The notes beneath the pieces were generated by a model. It had not been told where the DNA came from, made no database searches, and was given only the letters and a program-made list of their open reading frames with translations. A stretch of 64,000 nucleotides of DNA from CAZEKB01 sp964512225 (GTDB lineage Bacteria > Myxococcota_A > UBA796 > UBA9615): assembly GCA_964512225.1 (NCBI GenBank), contig CAZEKB010000010.1:25020-89019 (forward strand). Reading direction: 5' to 3'. A program made the position numbers and the translations under genes. Shown here piece after piece: positions 18,915 to 26,660 of this stretch; the first letter of the stretch is position 1, and each line of letters begins with the position of its first letter.

Positions 18915-18943
18915 CGTTAAAGCGGTGCGTTGGTGGAATTCAA
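18915..18943 (-). promoter_or_regulatory. sigma70-like promoter for the Asp-rich lipoprotein
   Basis: On the minus strand TTGAAT (18943-18938) and TTAACG (18920-18915) are separated by 17 bases and lie just before the ATG at 18905. The spot is AT-richer than its surroundings. The very short leader of about 3-4 bases would give a nearly leaderless mRNA, which lowers confidence. Confidence 0.3.
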
Positions 18944-18967
18944 GGGCCCTGCTCGGCCCGGCCGGAG

Positions 18968-19807
18968 TCAGACGAGGTCCGGGAAGCGGCGTGAATGACG
19001 CTGGAACGTGAGCGCCCCGAGCACGAATACGAGGATCGCGCAGGTGCCGAAGATCACGAGCGAACCGAGCTGCGGCATGCGCTGGTTGAGGATCAGCTCC
19101 CGGTAGATGCCCACGAGGTGGGACAGGGGATTCAGCACCAGCAGCGGCGCCGCCTGCTCGGGGAAGTAGCGGGCGGGATAGAAGATCGGGGTGATGAACA
19201 GCCAGATCATCAGGATCGGGGACAGCAGGTGCTGGGTGTCCTTGAAGAACACCTGCGCGGTCGCCAGGAAGAGGCCGAGGCCGAGGGCGAACAAGCCGCC
19301 CAGGACCATCACCGGGAGCACGAGGGCGGTGTGCCAGGACAGGCCGTGCGTGAGCAGCAGCGCGGCCATGGCGAGCAGGACGAAGCGGATCGACTGGTTG
19401 AACTTCTCCGAGAGCAGCACGTAGGTGCAGAGCACCGACGCGGGGAACCGCACCTTCTTGAGCAGGTGGGAGTTCTCGCGGATCGCGTTGGTGCACCGCG
19501 ACAGGGTCTCCGACAGCGTGAACCAGGGGACCATCCCGCAGAAGAGGAACAGCGCGTTGGTCCACGTGCTGTAGTGGTCCTCGAACTTGACCTTGAGAAT
19601 CACAGTGAAAACAAGGGTGTAGACCACCAGTTCCACCAGCGGGTGGATCACCGTCCAGAAGAAGCCCATCAGCGATCCGACGTAGCGGGCGCGGATGTCC
19701 TTGACCACGAACGCGCGCACGAGGCCCGAGTACGACGCGACGCGGAGGCGCCAGTCGGAGTCGGAGGCGGCCGAGAGGGCCGGTACGGGGTGGGGGGCGG
19801 CGGTCAC
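18968..19807 (-). CDS. wzm: polysaccharide ABC exporter permease Wzm
   Basis: A 279-residue ABC-2 permease. The family pattern is clear: FVVKDIRARYVGSLMGFFWTVIHPLVELVVYTLVF at the N-terminus, then FLFCGMVPWFTLSETL, LGLGLFLATAQVFFKDTQHL and LFITPIFYPARYFPE, with six predicted membrane segments. It moves a lipid-linked polysaccharide across the inner membrane together with the Wzt ATPase at 16488. GTG 19807 was chosen because it begins just ahead of the conserved cytoplasmic helix; the open frame runs further upstream through high-GC shadow. The gene is divergent from that at 19866. Confidence 0.93.
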   Translation of the reverse strand: MTAAPHPVPALSAASDSDWRLRVASYSGLVRAFVVKDIRARYVGSLMGFFWTVIHPLVELVVYTLVFTVILKVKFEDHYSTWTNALFLFCGMVPWFTLSETLSRCTNAIRENSHLLKKVRFPASVLCTYVLLSEKFNQSIRFVLLAMAALLLTHGLSWHTALVLPVMVLGGLFALGLGLFLATAQVFFKDTQHLLSPILMIWLFITPIFYPARYFPEQAAPLLVLNPLSHLVGIYRELILNQRMPQLGSLVIFGTCAILVFVLGALTFQRHSRRFPDLV

Positions 19808-19865
19808 CTGTGTCAAGCTCCGAGCGGAGTGTAGCCGCCGGTCTCGGCGGCGGTCGGAGGCGGGC

Positions 19866-20528
19866 GTGAGCGACCAGGAGCGAGGCGAAGAGCAACGACG
19901 GGCAGCGGCCGCGGCGCGGGCGGCGGAGCGCGACGCGCGCCGGGCGGCGGGCGAGGTCGAGCCGTGGTCGGCGAAGGGGGAGGCGGGGACCGCGGTGCGG
20001 TTCCTCGGCGTGGGCGCGGGGTTGCTGGCCGCGGGCGTCGCCTTCCTGGCCGTGGCCGCCTGGTCCGGCTTCTTCGCGGGCGTGGTCGCGGCCGTCGTGG
20101 TGGGCGGCGGGGCGGGCGTCGCCACTCACTTCGCGGCGCAGCTGGTGTCGTCCTCGGGGGGGAGCTCCAACCGCCGGCTGCGGGCCGCGTACGAAGCGGC
20201 GGCGGCGGCCCTGGAAGCCGCGGACGGCATCGACGCGGGCCGACGCCTTGGCCTGCTGCGGGAGCTGCGAGCGGCGGCGAAGGCGATCGAAGAGTCCAAG
20301 CTCGCGGGGGCCGAGCTGGAGGAGCGCGTGGGGGCCTTCGAGGCGCAGGCCGCTAGGCTGGTGGAGACGGCGGGCTCGTTCGCATCGTCCGCGCCGGATC
20401 CCGCGTCCGCCCTGTCCGACGCCATCGGCGACCTGCAGGAAGACGCCCGCGCGCACGCCGAGCTGGAGGAGGCGCTCGCCGGACCGTCGACGCAGCCCGC
20501 GGGATCGAAGACCGGGCTGCTAGAGTAA
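19866..20528 (+). CDS. small membrane protein with coiled coil
   Basis: A 220-residue protein starting at GTG 19866. Residues 1-40 are a charged Glu/Arg/Ala helix. Two adjacent hydrophobic helices (about 45-65 and 67-90) form a hairpin in the membrane. Residues 100-180 are Ala/Glu/Leu-rich with heptad character (AAYEAAAAALEAADGI, LRELRAAAKAIEESKLAGAELEERVGAFEAQ), consistent with a coiled coil. Charge distribution suggests both ends are cytoplasmic. No family recognised. It is divergent from wzm and 42 bases ahead of the next lipoprotein gene. Confidence 0.75.
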   Translation: MSDQERGEEQRRAAAAARAAERDARRAAGEVEPWSAKGEAGTAVRFLGVGAGLLAAGVAFLAVAAWSGFFAGVVAAVVVGGGAGVATHFAAQLVSSSGGSSNRRLRAAYEAAAAALEAADGIDAGRRLGLLRELRAAAKAIEESKLAGAELEERVGAFEAQAARLVETAGSFASSAPDPASALSDAIGDLQEDARAHAELEEALAGPSTQPAGSKTGLLE

Positions 20529-20570
20529 TGCGTTGACGGCGCCCCGCCACGGCGCCGAACGGAGACCTCC

Positions 20571-21647
20571 GTGGCCCCATCCATTCCCCTCGCCGCAACG
20601 GCCGTCGTCGCCTCGCTGATCGCGGGCTGCGCCGTGGAGGGGACGGCCGTGCAGAGCTGGTGGGGCCCGGTGGAGACGGCCGGGACGAACGCCTCCTTCG
20701 CCTCCGGCGGCACCTTCGCCGCGGGGGGGCTCGTGCACTCGTTCACCACCCAGAACAACGGCGCCGAGCGGGACTACCTCGGCGTGGTGCTCGTCGGCCA
20801 GGAGGACGGCCCTGCGTCGTGCAGCGTCTACGTGGACTTCCTGCGGCGAATGGAGGCGGCCCAGGAGTACCTCGAGGAGGTGGTCCTCGCGGACCCGCGC
20901 CCCCCCGCGGACGAGTGGTCCCAGTATCTCTGTCAGTCGATTCGCGGCGCCTCGGTCGAGGCGTTCGGCCGCGACGGCGCCTATCGGGCCGTGCACGCCC
21001 TGCTCGACGTGACCGGCGGCGGCGTCTCCGAGTCCGGCATCTTCCGCCCCGCTCCGTTGGCCGCCGAGGAGACGGAATACCCCGGCGCCGAGGTCCTCAC
21101 GGAGGCCGGGACGTACGTCGGCCGCGTCTACGAGCGGAGCAGGCACGGCGACGGCATCCTGCCCAGCGGCGAGGTGCCGGGACGCGACAGCGACGTCGAC
21201 CCCATCAGCGGCTGCGCGACGATCGCCCAGGCCCTGCTCGACGAGCTCGACCGCGGCCGCGACGACTACCCGGATCGGTGGTCCCTGGCCCTGCAGGCGG
21301 GCACTCACCGCTACTACCACCACCACACGAGCCAAGAGCAGATCCAGCTCGACGCGGGCGATCCCCTCGAGGTCGGCATCACCCTGCCGGGCTGGGCTTC
21401 GGCGGGCGTCGACGGCGCGCCCGGGGGCTTCACCTTCTTCGGTCAAGTCGCGCGCGCGCCCGAGCTGTTCCCGTACGAGCAGATCCTGCTGTCGAGTCAG
21501 AGCTCGCCCCTCGAGTTCGTCTCGTGCCCCCTGCTGTCCCAGCACGTGGGGTTGGTGTGGCCGGAGATCCTGGGGACTCCGGACTGGGCCGATGCCCTCG
21601 GGGACGACGACGACTCGGCAGGCGACGACGACGACTCCGCGGACTGA
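20571..21647 (+). CDS. lipoprotein with C-terminal DDDD repeats
   Basis: A 358-residue protein starting at GTG 20571. It has a lipoprotein signal with lipobox LIAGC at residues 16-20. The mature domain has no motif I recognise; it contains four or five cysteines (SCSVYVDF, YLCQSI, GCATIA, VSCPLLS) that may pair outside the cytoplasm, and a histidine-rich THRYYHHHTSQ. The C-terminus ends GDDDDSAGDDDDSAD, an unusual terminal placement of the Asp tract, which in other proteins here links two domains. It is the last gene before the contractile injection system. Confidence 0.82.
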   Translation: MAPSIPLAATAVVASLIAGCAVEGTAVQSWWGPVETAGTNASFASGGTFAAGGLVHSFTTQNNGAERDYLGVVLVGQEDGPASCSVYVDFLRRMEAAQEYLEEVVLADPRPPADEWSQYLCQSIRGASVEAFGRDGAYRAVHALLDVTGGGVSESGIFRPAPLAAEETEYPGAEVLTEAGTYVGRVYERSRHGDGILPSGEVPGRDSDVDPISGCATIAQALLDELDRGRDDYPDRWSLALQAGTHRYYHHHTSQEQIQLDAGDPLEVGITLPGWASAGVDGAPGGFTFFGQVARAPELFPYEQILLSSQSSPLEFVSCPLLSQHVGLVWPEILGTPDWADALGDDDDSAGDDDDSAD

Positions 21648-21668
21648 GCCCCCGCCGCAGAGATTCGT

Positions 21669-21697
21669 TTGACGCCGGGACGGCGGGGGTGTGAAAT
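21669..21697 (+). promoter_or_regulatory. sigma70-like promoter of the CIS operon
   Basis: TTGACG (21669-21674) and TGAAAT (21692-21697) are separated by exactly 17 bases, 60 bases upstream of the first spike gene. It is the best promoter match I saw at the left edge of the cluster, and it sits in the only gap between the preceding lipoprotein and the CIS genes. A GGGAGG ribosome-binding site follows at about 21748. Confidence 0.5.
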
Positions 21698-21756
21698 GCC
21701 GACACCGAGGCGTCGCTTCGCGGAGCGGCGTGAATGGTTGACCTCGGGAGGTAGAA

Positions 21757-22407
21757 ATGGCGAGTAGAGCCTGGTCGCCGGGTACGGCGATGAACGCGGT
21801 GGGCGTCGTCGAGGGCATCGTCCTCGACAACAAGGACCCCGAAGGCATCGGCCGCATCCTGGTCCAATACGTCTGGCTTCCGAACGAGACGAAGACCGCC
21901 TGGGCGCGCATGTCCACGCCGATGGCGGGCAAGAACATGGGCTGGGTGATCTATCCGGAGCCCGACGACGAGGTTCTCCTCGACTTCGTCAACGGCGACG
22001 TGAACGAGCCCGTCATCCTCGGCGCGCTGTTCAACGGCAAGGACACCCCTCCGTTCGACAACGCCGACGGCGAGAACAACATCCGCACGCTCGTTTCCCG
22101 GAGCGGGCACGTCATCGAGATCGACGACACGGACGGGGCCGAGAAGATCACCGTCACCGACACGTCGGGCGGGCTGATCATCTGCATGGACACCGCCGCC
22201 GAGACGATCACGCTCACCTCGAGCAAGGACATCACCTTCAAGGCCGACGCGGACTTCAAGGTCGAGGCCGACAACATCGAGATGAAGGCCGGCAGCAAGT
22301 CCACGTTCAAGGCGGGCTCGGGCATGGAGGCCTCCGCGGGTACGAAGGTCGAGGTCAAGGGCGGCGGCTCGATCAAGGTCGAAGGCGCCAAGATCGATCT
22401 CAACTGA
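21757..22407 (+). CDS. CIS spike protein 1 (gp5/gpV-like OB fold and beta-helix)
   Basis: A 216-residue protein. Residues about 12-110 form the gp5/VgrG OB domain: GVVEGIVLDNKDPEGIGRILVQY, AWARMSTPMAGKNMGW, PEPDDEVLLDF and PVILGALFNGKDTPPF, the last being a family hallmark. The C-terminal 100 residues are short repeated strands rich in Thr, Lys, Glu and Gly (ITLTSSKDITFKADADFKVEA), expected to form the trimeric beta-helix spike tip. It lacks the gp27-like hub, which is the separate gene at 30420, so the VgrG-type protein is split here. GGGAGGT precedes ATG 21757. First gene of the CIS locus. Confidence 0.92.
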   Translation: MASRAWSPGTAMNAVGVVEGIVLDNKDPEGIGRILVQYVWLPNETKTAWARMSTPMAGKNMGWVIYPEPDDEVLLDFVNGDVNEPVILGALFNGKDTPPFDNADGENNIRTLVSRSGHVIEIDDTDGAEKITVTDTSGGLIICMDTAAETITLTSSKDITFKADADFKVEADNIEMKAGSKSTFKAGSGMEASAGTKVEVKGGGSIKVEGAKIDLN

Positions 22408-22432
22408 TGTCGATGCGATCCAGACCGGTATT

Positions 22433-22456
22433 CGACATGCGGCGCACGTCGCATGC
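22433..22456. repeat. 24-base intergenic element, copy 1
   Basis: CGACATGC-G-GCGCACGTC followed by GCATGC. The same element recurs at 40429-40452 with a single mismatch. Each copy lies in a gap between CIS genes, 40-51 bases ahead of a start codon. CGAC and GTCG arms 11 bases apart form an inverted repeat, as expected of a dimeric regulator site or a small RNA structure. Confidence 0.7.
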
Positions 22457-22507
22457 CGGGGTTCCGGAGTCTCTCGATCTCGAGACGAGTCGCTTCGGGA
22501 GGTTCCC

Positions 22508-23161
22508 GTGAGAGTTCACCCCTCGGAACTGCACGACCCCATCGTCGGGTGCGTCGTCGGCCTCGTCACCGACAACCAGGACCCGGACGGCATGTACCGC
22601 ATCCAGGTCAAGTATGCCGTGCCGGACGGCGACATCCTGTCCGCGTGGGCGCGCGTGATCACGCTCATGGGCGGCAAGGGGATGGGCTGGGCGTGCATCC
22701 CCGAGCCGGACGACGAGGTCTTCATCCGCTTCGTCCACGGCAACCCGAACATGCCGGTGGTCGTCGGGAGCGTGCACAACGGCAAGGACACGCCGCCGTT
22801 CGACAACGCCGACGGCAACAACGACCTCCGCATCTTCCACTCGCGGAACCTCCACAAGCTCGAGATGGAGGACAAGAGCGGCTCGGAGCGCATCTCCATC
22901 TACTCGACGGACAGCAAGACCGAGCTGGACATGAAGACCGCGGACAAGCTCATCGCCTGGCACGCGACGAAGAACGTCGAGATCTACTGCCCGTCCGGCC
23001 TCCTGACCGTCGAAGCGGGGGCGAACATCACCCTCGAAGCCCAGACGGCCTACACGAGCCTGGCGGGGCAGGAGCAGAAGTGGGAGTCGGACGCGACGGT
23101 CGACATCAAGGGGAGCGCCGGCGTCGCCATGACCGCGCCCAAGATCGACTACAAGGCCTGA
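22508..23161 (+). CDS. CIS spike protein 2 (gp5/gpV-like)
   Basis: A 217-residue paralogue of the preceding spike gene, starting at GTG 22508 after GGGAGG. It has the same OB-fold markers (CVVGLVTDNQDPDGMYRIQVKYA, SAWARVITLMGGKGMGWACIPEPDDEVFIRF, PVVVGSVHNGKDTPPF) and a C-terminal beta-helix-like half (LDMKTADKLIAWHATKNVEIYC, VEAGANITLEA). The OB halves are clearly related, whereas the C-terminal halves differ, suggesting alternative or stacked tips. Its stop overlaps the ATG of a doubtful frame (TGATG). Both copies probably trimerise beneath the hub encoded at 30420. Confidence 0.9.
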   Translation: MRVHPSELHDPIVGCVVGLVTDNQDPDGMYRIQVKYAVPDGDILSAWARVITLMGGKGMGWACIPEPDDEVFIRFVHGNPNMPVVVGSVHNGKDTPPFDNADGNNDLRIFHSRNLHKLEMEDKSGSERISIYSTDSKTELDMKTADKLIAWHATKNVEIYCPSGLLTVEAGANITLEAQTAYTSLAGQEQKWESDATVDIKGSAGVAMTAPKIDYKA

Positions 23162-23688
23162 TGCCCTCCAGCGACGGGCCCTCCGGCCCCGAAGACGAAC
23201 CGCCCGCCCCGCGCCCCGGAGCGCGTCGCCGCGCGGCCCGCCTGGAGGCCGACGCTCACCGCCGCGAGCGCCACTATGTGGGCGCGCCCGCTTCGAAGAC
23301 CGGACGGTCGGGCTGGGCGGGCCACGTGCGCCGTCGGGCGGACACGCGAATGCAGCGCCTCGCCTCGGTCTTCCGGGAAGATCGCGCAGGGCTGGCGCGG
23401 TTTCGCGCGATCCGGCAAACTTCCGGGCCCTGGGACGGGAGCCCGGACCTGCTCCCCGTCTCCTGGTTCTTGTTGTGGAGGAGTAACGTCGACTGGTACC
23501 CCGAGAGCGCTCATCGCTCGACCAAGGTCTCGGTCGGTAGACAGGAACTCGGGTCCCGGCCACGGCCGGATCGGCCGCCTCGCGAAACGAGGCCCCACCC
23601 GTTCGAACAGAAACCGAAACCCACCCGTGCCCGCACCCGGCCAAGGGATGCGGCGCTTTTGAGAATCGTTCCGATAACGGAGGAGTAG
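23161..23688 (+). CDS. doubtful small protein or untranslated leader before the sheath gene
   Basis: An open frame of 175 codons starting at an ATG that overlaps the previous stop. The first 80 codons have reasonable high-GC third positions and encode a Pro/Arg-rich basic peptide. After about 23400 codon usage decays (many A/T third positions), and the predicted protein has no fold-like pattern. Two readings are possible: a short disordered CIS protein truncated by chance extension, or a 530-base leader carrying regulation of the sheath-tube operon. I see no convincing promoter hexamers or hairpins in it. The base composition from 23400 on is less GC-rich than in the neighbouring genes. Confidence 0.35.
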   Translation: MPSSDGPSGPEDEPPAPRPGARRRAARLEADAHRRERHYVGAPASKTGRSGWAGHVRRRADTRMQRLASVFREDRAGLARFRAIRQTSGPWDGSPDLLPVSWFLLWRSNVDWYPESAHRSTKVSVGRQELGSRPRPDRPPRETRPHPFEQKPKPTRARTRPRDAALLRIVPITEE

Positions 23689-23695
23689 AGCGCAG

Positions 23696-25372
23696 ATGCC
23701 CAACTACCAGACCCCAGGTGTCTACATCCAGGAGATCGACTCCGGCAGCAAGCCGCTGGAGGCCGTGTCCACGAGCAACGCCGGTTTCATCGGCGTCATC
23801 CCGATCTCGGCCTTCTCCGAGATCCGCTGGCAGGACGCCAAGGGCGAAGACCAGCTCAAGCGCCTCCCCAGCGGCCTCGTGGCCGACAACAAGGCGAAGG
23901 TCGCGGACCTCGACACGCTCATCGCGGGCCTCGGGCTCCAGACGAGCGACGTCTCGGACGTGAACAAGTTCACGGGGCTCTTCGGCGCCAAGGCGAAGGT
24001 CACGACCAAGGGCGACAAGACCACGATCGAGATCGGCAAGGGCAAGGTCGAGGTCGAAGCCAGCGAGGTGGACGCCAAGGGCCAGGTGCTCGTCCGCAAC
24101 AAGACCCGCGTGGCGTCGATCATCGACGAGATCACCGCGGCGGGCGCGCTCGCGAAGTACACGCCCGCGTCCGTCGGTGAAGTCGTCGACGCGTTCGGCG
24201 GCCGGGACGTCAAGGTCGCGGGCGGGCTCACCCGCTTCTCCGTCGGCCCGACCAAGGTCACGAACCCGACGCAGTTCAACAACTTCATGCGGAAGTTCTT
24301 CGAGACCCTCCAGATCGAGCTCTACGGCAAGACCGCCCTGCGCGACGATCCCGAGGCCCTCGAGGCGGAGTACCTGGCGTTCCTGAACGTCCGCGAGGTC
24401 TTCAACTTCGTCATGAACGTCTCCGGCTTCTTCAAGAACGGCGGCGGCATCGCGTACCCCTACCTGCTCTGCGCCGAGTCGTCGGACATCCCGCTGACGA
24501 ACCCCGCGAAGCCGCGCGAGGGCCTGGGCGCCTTCGACGACCTCGAGAACGATCTCCAGATCCTCGTCGGTCCCGGCCTGTCGCCGAACCAGCAGAAGGA
24601 GATCCTCGAGTACTGCGAGATGCGGGGCGACTGCTTCTGCGTCATGGACGGCCCGAAGGAGCGCATGCAGGGCGAAGAGATCGAGAAGAACGGTCTCCTC
24701 CCCGCGTCCGACCGCGGCTTCGGCGCGATGTACGTGCCGTGGTTCAAGGTGGCCAACCCGTTCAACGACAAGGACAAGACCTGGTCGTCCGAGGTCACGG
24801 TTCCGCCCTCGGGCTTCGTCGCCGGCGTCTACGCCCGCGTCGACGGCACCCGCGGCGTCCACAAGGCCCCGGCCAACGAGACCGTCTCCGGGATCACGGG
24901 CCTGGCCTACACGATCAACGCCCGCGAGCAGGCCGCCTACAACGTGCGCGGCATCAACTGCACCCGGGACTTCGGCGGCCGCGGCATCCGCATCTGGGGC
25001 GCCCGCACCCTGTCGACCCTGAGCAACCCGTCCTGGAAGTACATCAACGTCCGGCGGCTGTTCATCATGATCGAGAAGACGATCCAGCTGGGCAGCCAGT
25101 GGGCCGTCTTCGAGCCGAACGACCACCGCCTGTGGGCGCGCCTGCGCCGCAACATCTGGGCGTTCCTGAGCCGCGTCTGGTCCTCCGGCGCGCTCCAGGG
25201 CCGCACCAGCGAGCAGGCCTTCTACGTCAAGTGCGACGAGGAGACGAACCCGCAGGAAGAGATCGACGCGGGCTACGTCAACATCGAAATCGGCATCGCC
25301 CCGGTGAAGCCCGCTGAGTTCGTCGTCTTCAAGATCGGCCAGTGGGACGGCGGCGCCTCCATCTCGGAGTAG
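23696..25372 (+). CDS. contractile tail sheath protein 1
   Basis: A 558-residue sheath protein. It opens PNYQTPGVYIQEIDSGSKPLEAVSTSNAGFIGV, the sheath N-terminal strand and handshake region. The C-terminal domain is equally typical: KAPANETVSGITGLAYTINAREQAAYNVRGINC, GRGIRIWGARTLSTLSNPSWKYINVRRLFIMIEKTI, WAVFEPNDHRLWARLRRNIWAFLSRVW and KPAEFVVFKIGQ. Residues 60-180 include a Lys/Val/Glu-rich insert of low sequence complexity. It polymerises around the tube and contracts to drive it out. GGAGGAG precedes the ATG. A strong hairpin follows. As the longer sheath next to the main tube gene it is probably the bulk sheath. Confidence 0.97.
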   Translation: MPNYQTPGVYIQEIDSGSKPLEAVSTSNAGFIGVIPISAFSEIRWQDAKGEDQLKRLPSGLVADNKAKVADLDTLIAGLGLQTSDVSDVNKFTGLFGAKAKVTTKGDKTTIEIGKGKVEVEASEVDAKGQVLVRNKTRVASIIDEITAAGALAKYTPASVGEVVDAFGGRDVKVAGGLTRFSVGPTKVTNPTQFNNFMRKFFETLQIELYGKTALRDDPEALEAEYLAFLNVREVFNFVMNVSGFFKNGGGIAYPYLLCAESSDIPLTNPAKPREGLGAFDDLENDLQILVGPGLSPNQQKEILEYCEMRGDCFCVMDGPKERMQGEEIEKNGLLPASDRGFGAMYVPWFKVANPFNDKDKTWSSEVTVPPSGFVAGVYARVDGTRGVHKAPANETVSGITGLAYTINAREQAAYNVRGINCTRDFGGRGIRIWGARTLSTLSNPSWKYINVRRLFIMIEKTIQLGSQWAVFEPNDHRLWARLRRNIWAFLSRVWSSGALQGRTSEQAFYVKCDEETNPQEEIDAGYVNIEIGIAPVKPAEFVVFKIGQWDGGASISE

Positions 25373-25391
25373 TCCTCGCGACCTGAAATCA

Positions 25392-25428
25392 TCCTCCTCG
25401 GCCGGTTTTTCGTTCCGGCCGGGGAGGG
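25392..25428 (+). terminator. strong stem-loop between sheath and tube genes
   Basis: Fourteen paired bases (25392-25405 with 25415-25428, including G-U pairs) close a 9-base loop TTTTTCGTT. There is no T-run after the stem, so a classical intrinsic terminator is unlikely. An attenuator or an mRNA-stabilising structure that sets the sheath:tube ratio is more plausible. Confidence 0.5.
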
Positions 25429-25445
25429 CACTGGATATGATGGGC

Positions 25446-25467
25446 CGTCTCGCGATATTGCGAGGCG
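25446..25467 (+). other. second stem-loop ahead of the first tube gene
   Basis: CGTCTCGC (25446-25453) pairs with GCGAGGCG (25460-25467) around loop GATATT, eight pairs with one G-U. It sits 18 bases after the larger stem-loop and 50 bases before the tube ATG. The two structures together occupy most of the sheath-tube gap. Confidence 0.4.
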
Positions 25468-25516
25468 TATCCAGCCGGCTCAGACCGGCATGTCCGCCAC
25501 CTAATGGAGAACAGAA

Positions 25517-25969
25517 ATGGCTGACGAAAACACCGAAACCCTGTACGCCGGCTTCAACTTCCTCCTGGAGGTCGAAGGCATCACCGAGGACTCGTCCACG
25601 ATCATCGGCGGCTTCAAGTCCGTCGCGGGCATGGACTCCTCGACCGAAGTCATCGAGTTCAAGCAGGGCAACGACATCCGCGTGCGCAAGAAGCCCGGCC
25701 GCACCACCTACAGCAACATCGTCCTCGAGCGCGGTTACACCGCCACGGACGATCTCTGGGAGTGGCGCAAGAACATCGAGGAGGGGAGCATCGACCGCCG
25801 CTCCGGCGCCGTGATCATCCTCGACCACGACGGTTCGACCGAGGTCGCCCGGTACGAGTTCTTCCAGGGCTGGCCCTGCAAGTGGAACGTGCCGGACATG
25901 GCCGCCGACCAGTCCGGCATGGCGATCGAGAAGATCGAGATCGCCGTCGAGCAGGTCAAGCGCTCGTAA
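25517..25969 (+). CDS. tail tube protein 1
   Basis: A 150-residue gp19-type tube protein. Pattern: FNFLLEVEGITEDSSTIIGGFKSVAGMDSSTEVIEFKQGND, VRKKPGRTTYSNIVLERGYTATDDLWEWRKNI, RRSGAVIILDHDGSTEVARYEFFQGWPCKWNVPDM, and the terminal AIEKIEIAVEQVKRS. Its length and lack of extensions match the major inner-tube subunit of CIS particles (Hcp-like hexamers). It lies after the sheath gene and is flanked by hairpins on both sides, which fits the need for very high expression. ATG 25517 is preceded by GGAGA. Confidence 0.96.
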   Translation: MADENTETLYAGFNFLLEVEGITEDSSTIIGGFKSVAGMDSSTEVIEFKQGNDIRVRKKPGRTTYSNIVLERGYTATDDLWEWRKNIEEGSIDRRSGAVIILDHDGSTEVARYEFFQGWPCKWNVPDMAADQSGMAIEKIEIAVEQVKRS

Positions 25970-25986
25970 TGAACTGAACGTCGTCT

Positions 25987-26013
25987 CCCCGCCCCGGATT
26001 CGCCGGGGCGGGG
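25987..26013 (+). terminator. perfect GC stem-loop after the first tube gene
   Basis: Eleven G-C/C-G pairs (25987-25997 with 26003-26013) around loop ATTCG, starting 17 bases after the tube stop codon. The stem is very stable but not followed by a T-run. It likely limits read-through or protects the 3' end of the sheath-tube mRNA. Confidence 0.55.
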
Positions 26014-26053
26014 GGGTTCGGCGACCCGCCGCGTAAAGACCTTCCGCGGCATT

Positions 26054-26086
26054 CTCTTCGACCTTCCCCACGGGGCCGTCGAAGAG
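26054..26086 (+). promoter_or_regulatory. stem-loop in the leader of the second tube gene
   Basis: CTCTTCGAC (26054-26062) pairs perfectly with GTCGAAGAG (26078-26086). The 15-base loop itself contains CCCC-A-CGGGG. The element ends about 16 bases before the AGGAGG ribosome-binding site of the gene at 26118, so it could modulate translation initiation. Confidence 0.4.
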
Positions 26087-26117
26087 GAGGTGAGAAAACC
26101 CGAACGAGGAGGCTCCC

Positions 26118-26651
26118 ATGCCTAGAGATCTCGCAGACGCCGCGTTGGGCGCCCTGGGGACCATGCTCCAGGACACCGATGACCTGGCGAGCGCGCATCA
26201 CTTCCTTCTCGAACTCGAGACCACGAGACACGGGTCCCGAGAGATCATCGCGGGTTTCAACCAGATCAGCGGCGGCGGCGTGAAGGTCGAGAAACGCGAC
26301 GTCACCACCGGAGACGACCGGCACCGGATGCACCAGCCCGGGGCCGTCGAATACGAGAACATCACGATGTCCCGCGGTCTGACGTACAACACGGACCTGA
26401 TGGACTGGTTCAAGGACATCGTCGAAGGGAAGATCGAGCGTCGCTCGGGCTCCGTCATCGTGCTCGACCAGGCCGGATGGGAGCACCGGCGCTGGGACTT
26501 CTACGAGGCCTATCCCGTCAAGCTGACCTTCCCGGACCTGTCGTCCGACGGGTCCGCGGTGGCGCTGGAGAAGTTCGAGATCGCGGTCGGCCACACCCAG
26601 TGGTGGGGCGGCGGCATCCATTACCACGGCGAACTCGGCCAGTACTTCTAG
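26118..26651 (+). CDS. tail tube-like protein 2 (extended)
   Basis: A 177-residue gp19-family protein, longer at both ends than the major tube subunit. Family marks: HHFLLELETTRHGSREIIAGFNQISGGGVKVEKRDV, PGAVEYENITMSRGLTYNTDLMDWFKDIVEG, RRSGSVIVLDQAGWEHRRWDFYEAYPVKLTFPDL and ALEKFEIAVGH. The N-terminal 25 residues form an extra helix and the C-terminus ends in a His/Gly/aromatic tail (QWWGGGIHYHGELGQYF). Extensions like these in Afp/PVC systems mark tube-initiator or baseplate-proximal paralogues, so this is more likely a tube adaptor than a bulk subunit. AGGAGG precedes the ATG. Confidence 0.9.
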   Translation: MPRDLADAALGALGTMLQDTDDLASAHHFLLELETTRHGSREIIAGFNQISGGGVKVEKRDVTTGDDRHRMHQPGAVEYENITMSRGLTYNTDLMDWFKDIVEGKIERRSGSVIVLDQAGWEHRRWDFYEAYPVKLTFPDLSSDGSAVALEKFEIAVGHTQWWGGGIHYHGELGQYF

Positions 26652-26660
26652 GGGTTTCGG

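Noticed and set aside
21600..21645. GAC-rich tandem tracts, also at 18780-18830 and 32870-32925, as CRISPR-like or microsatellite repeats
   Set aside because: They are in-frame codons for DDDD linkers in secreted proteins, without unique spacers or conserved repeat length.
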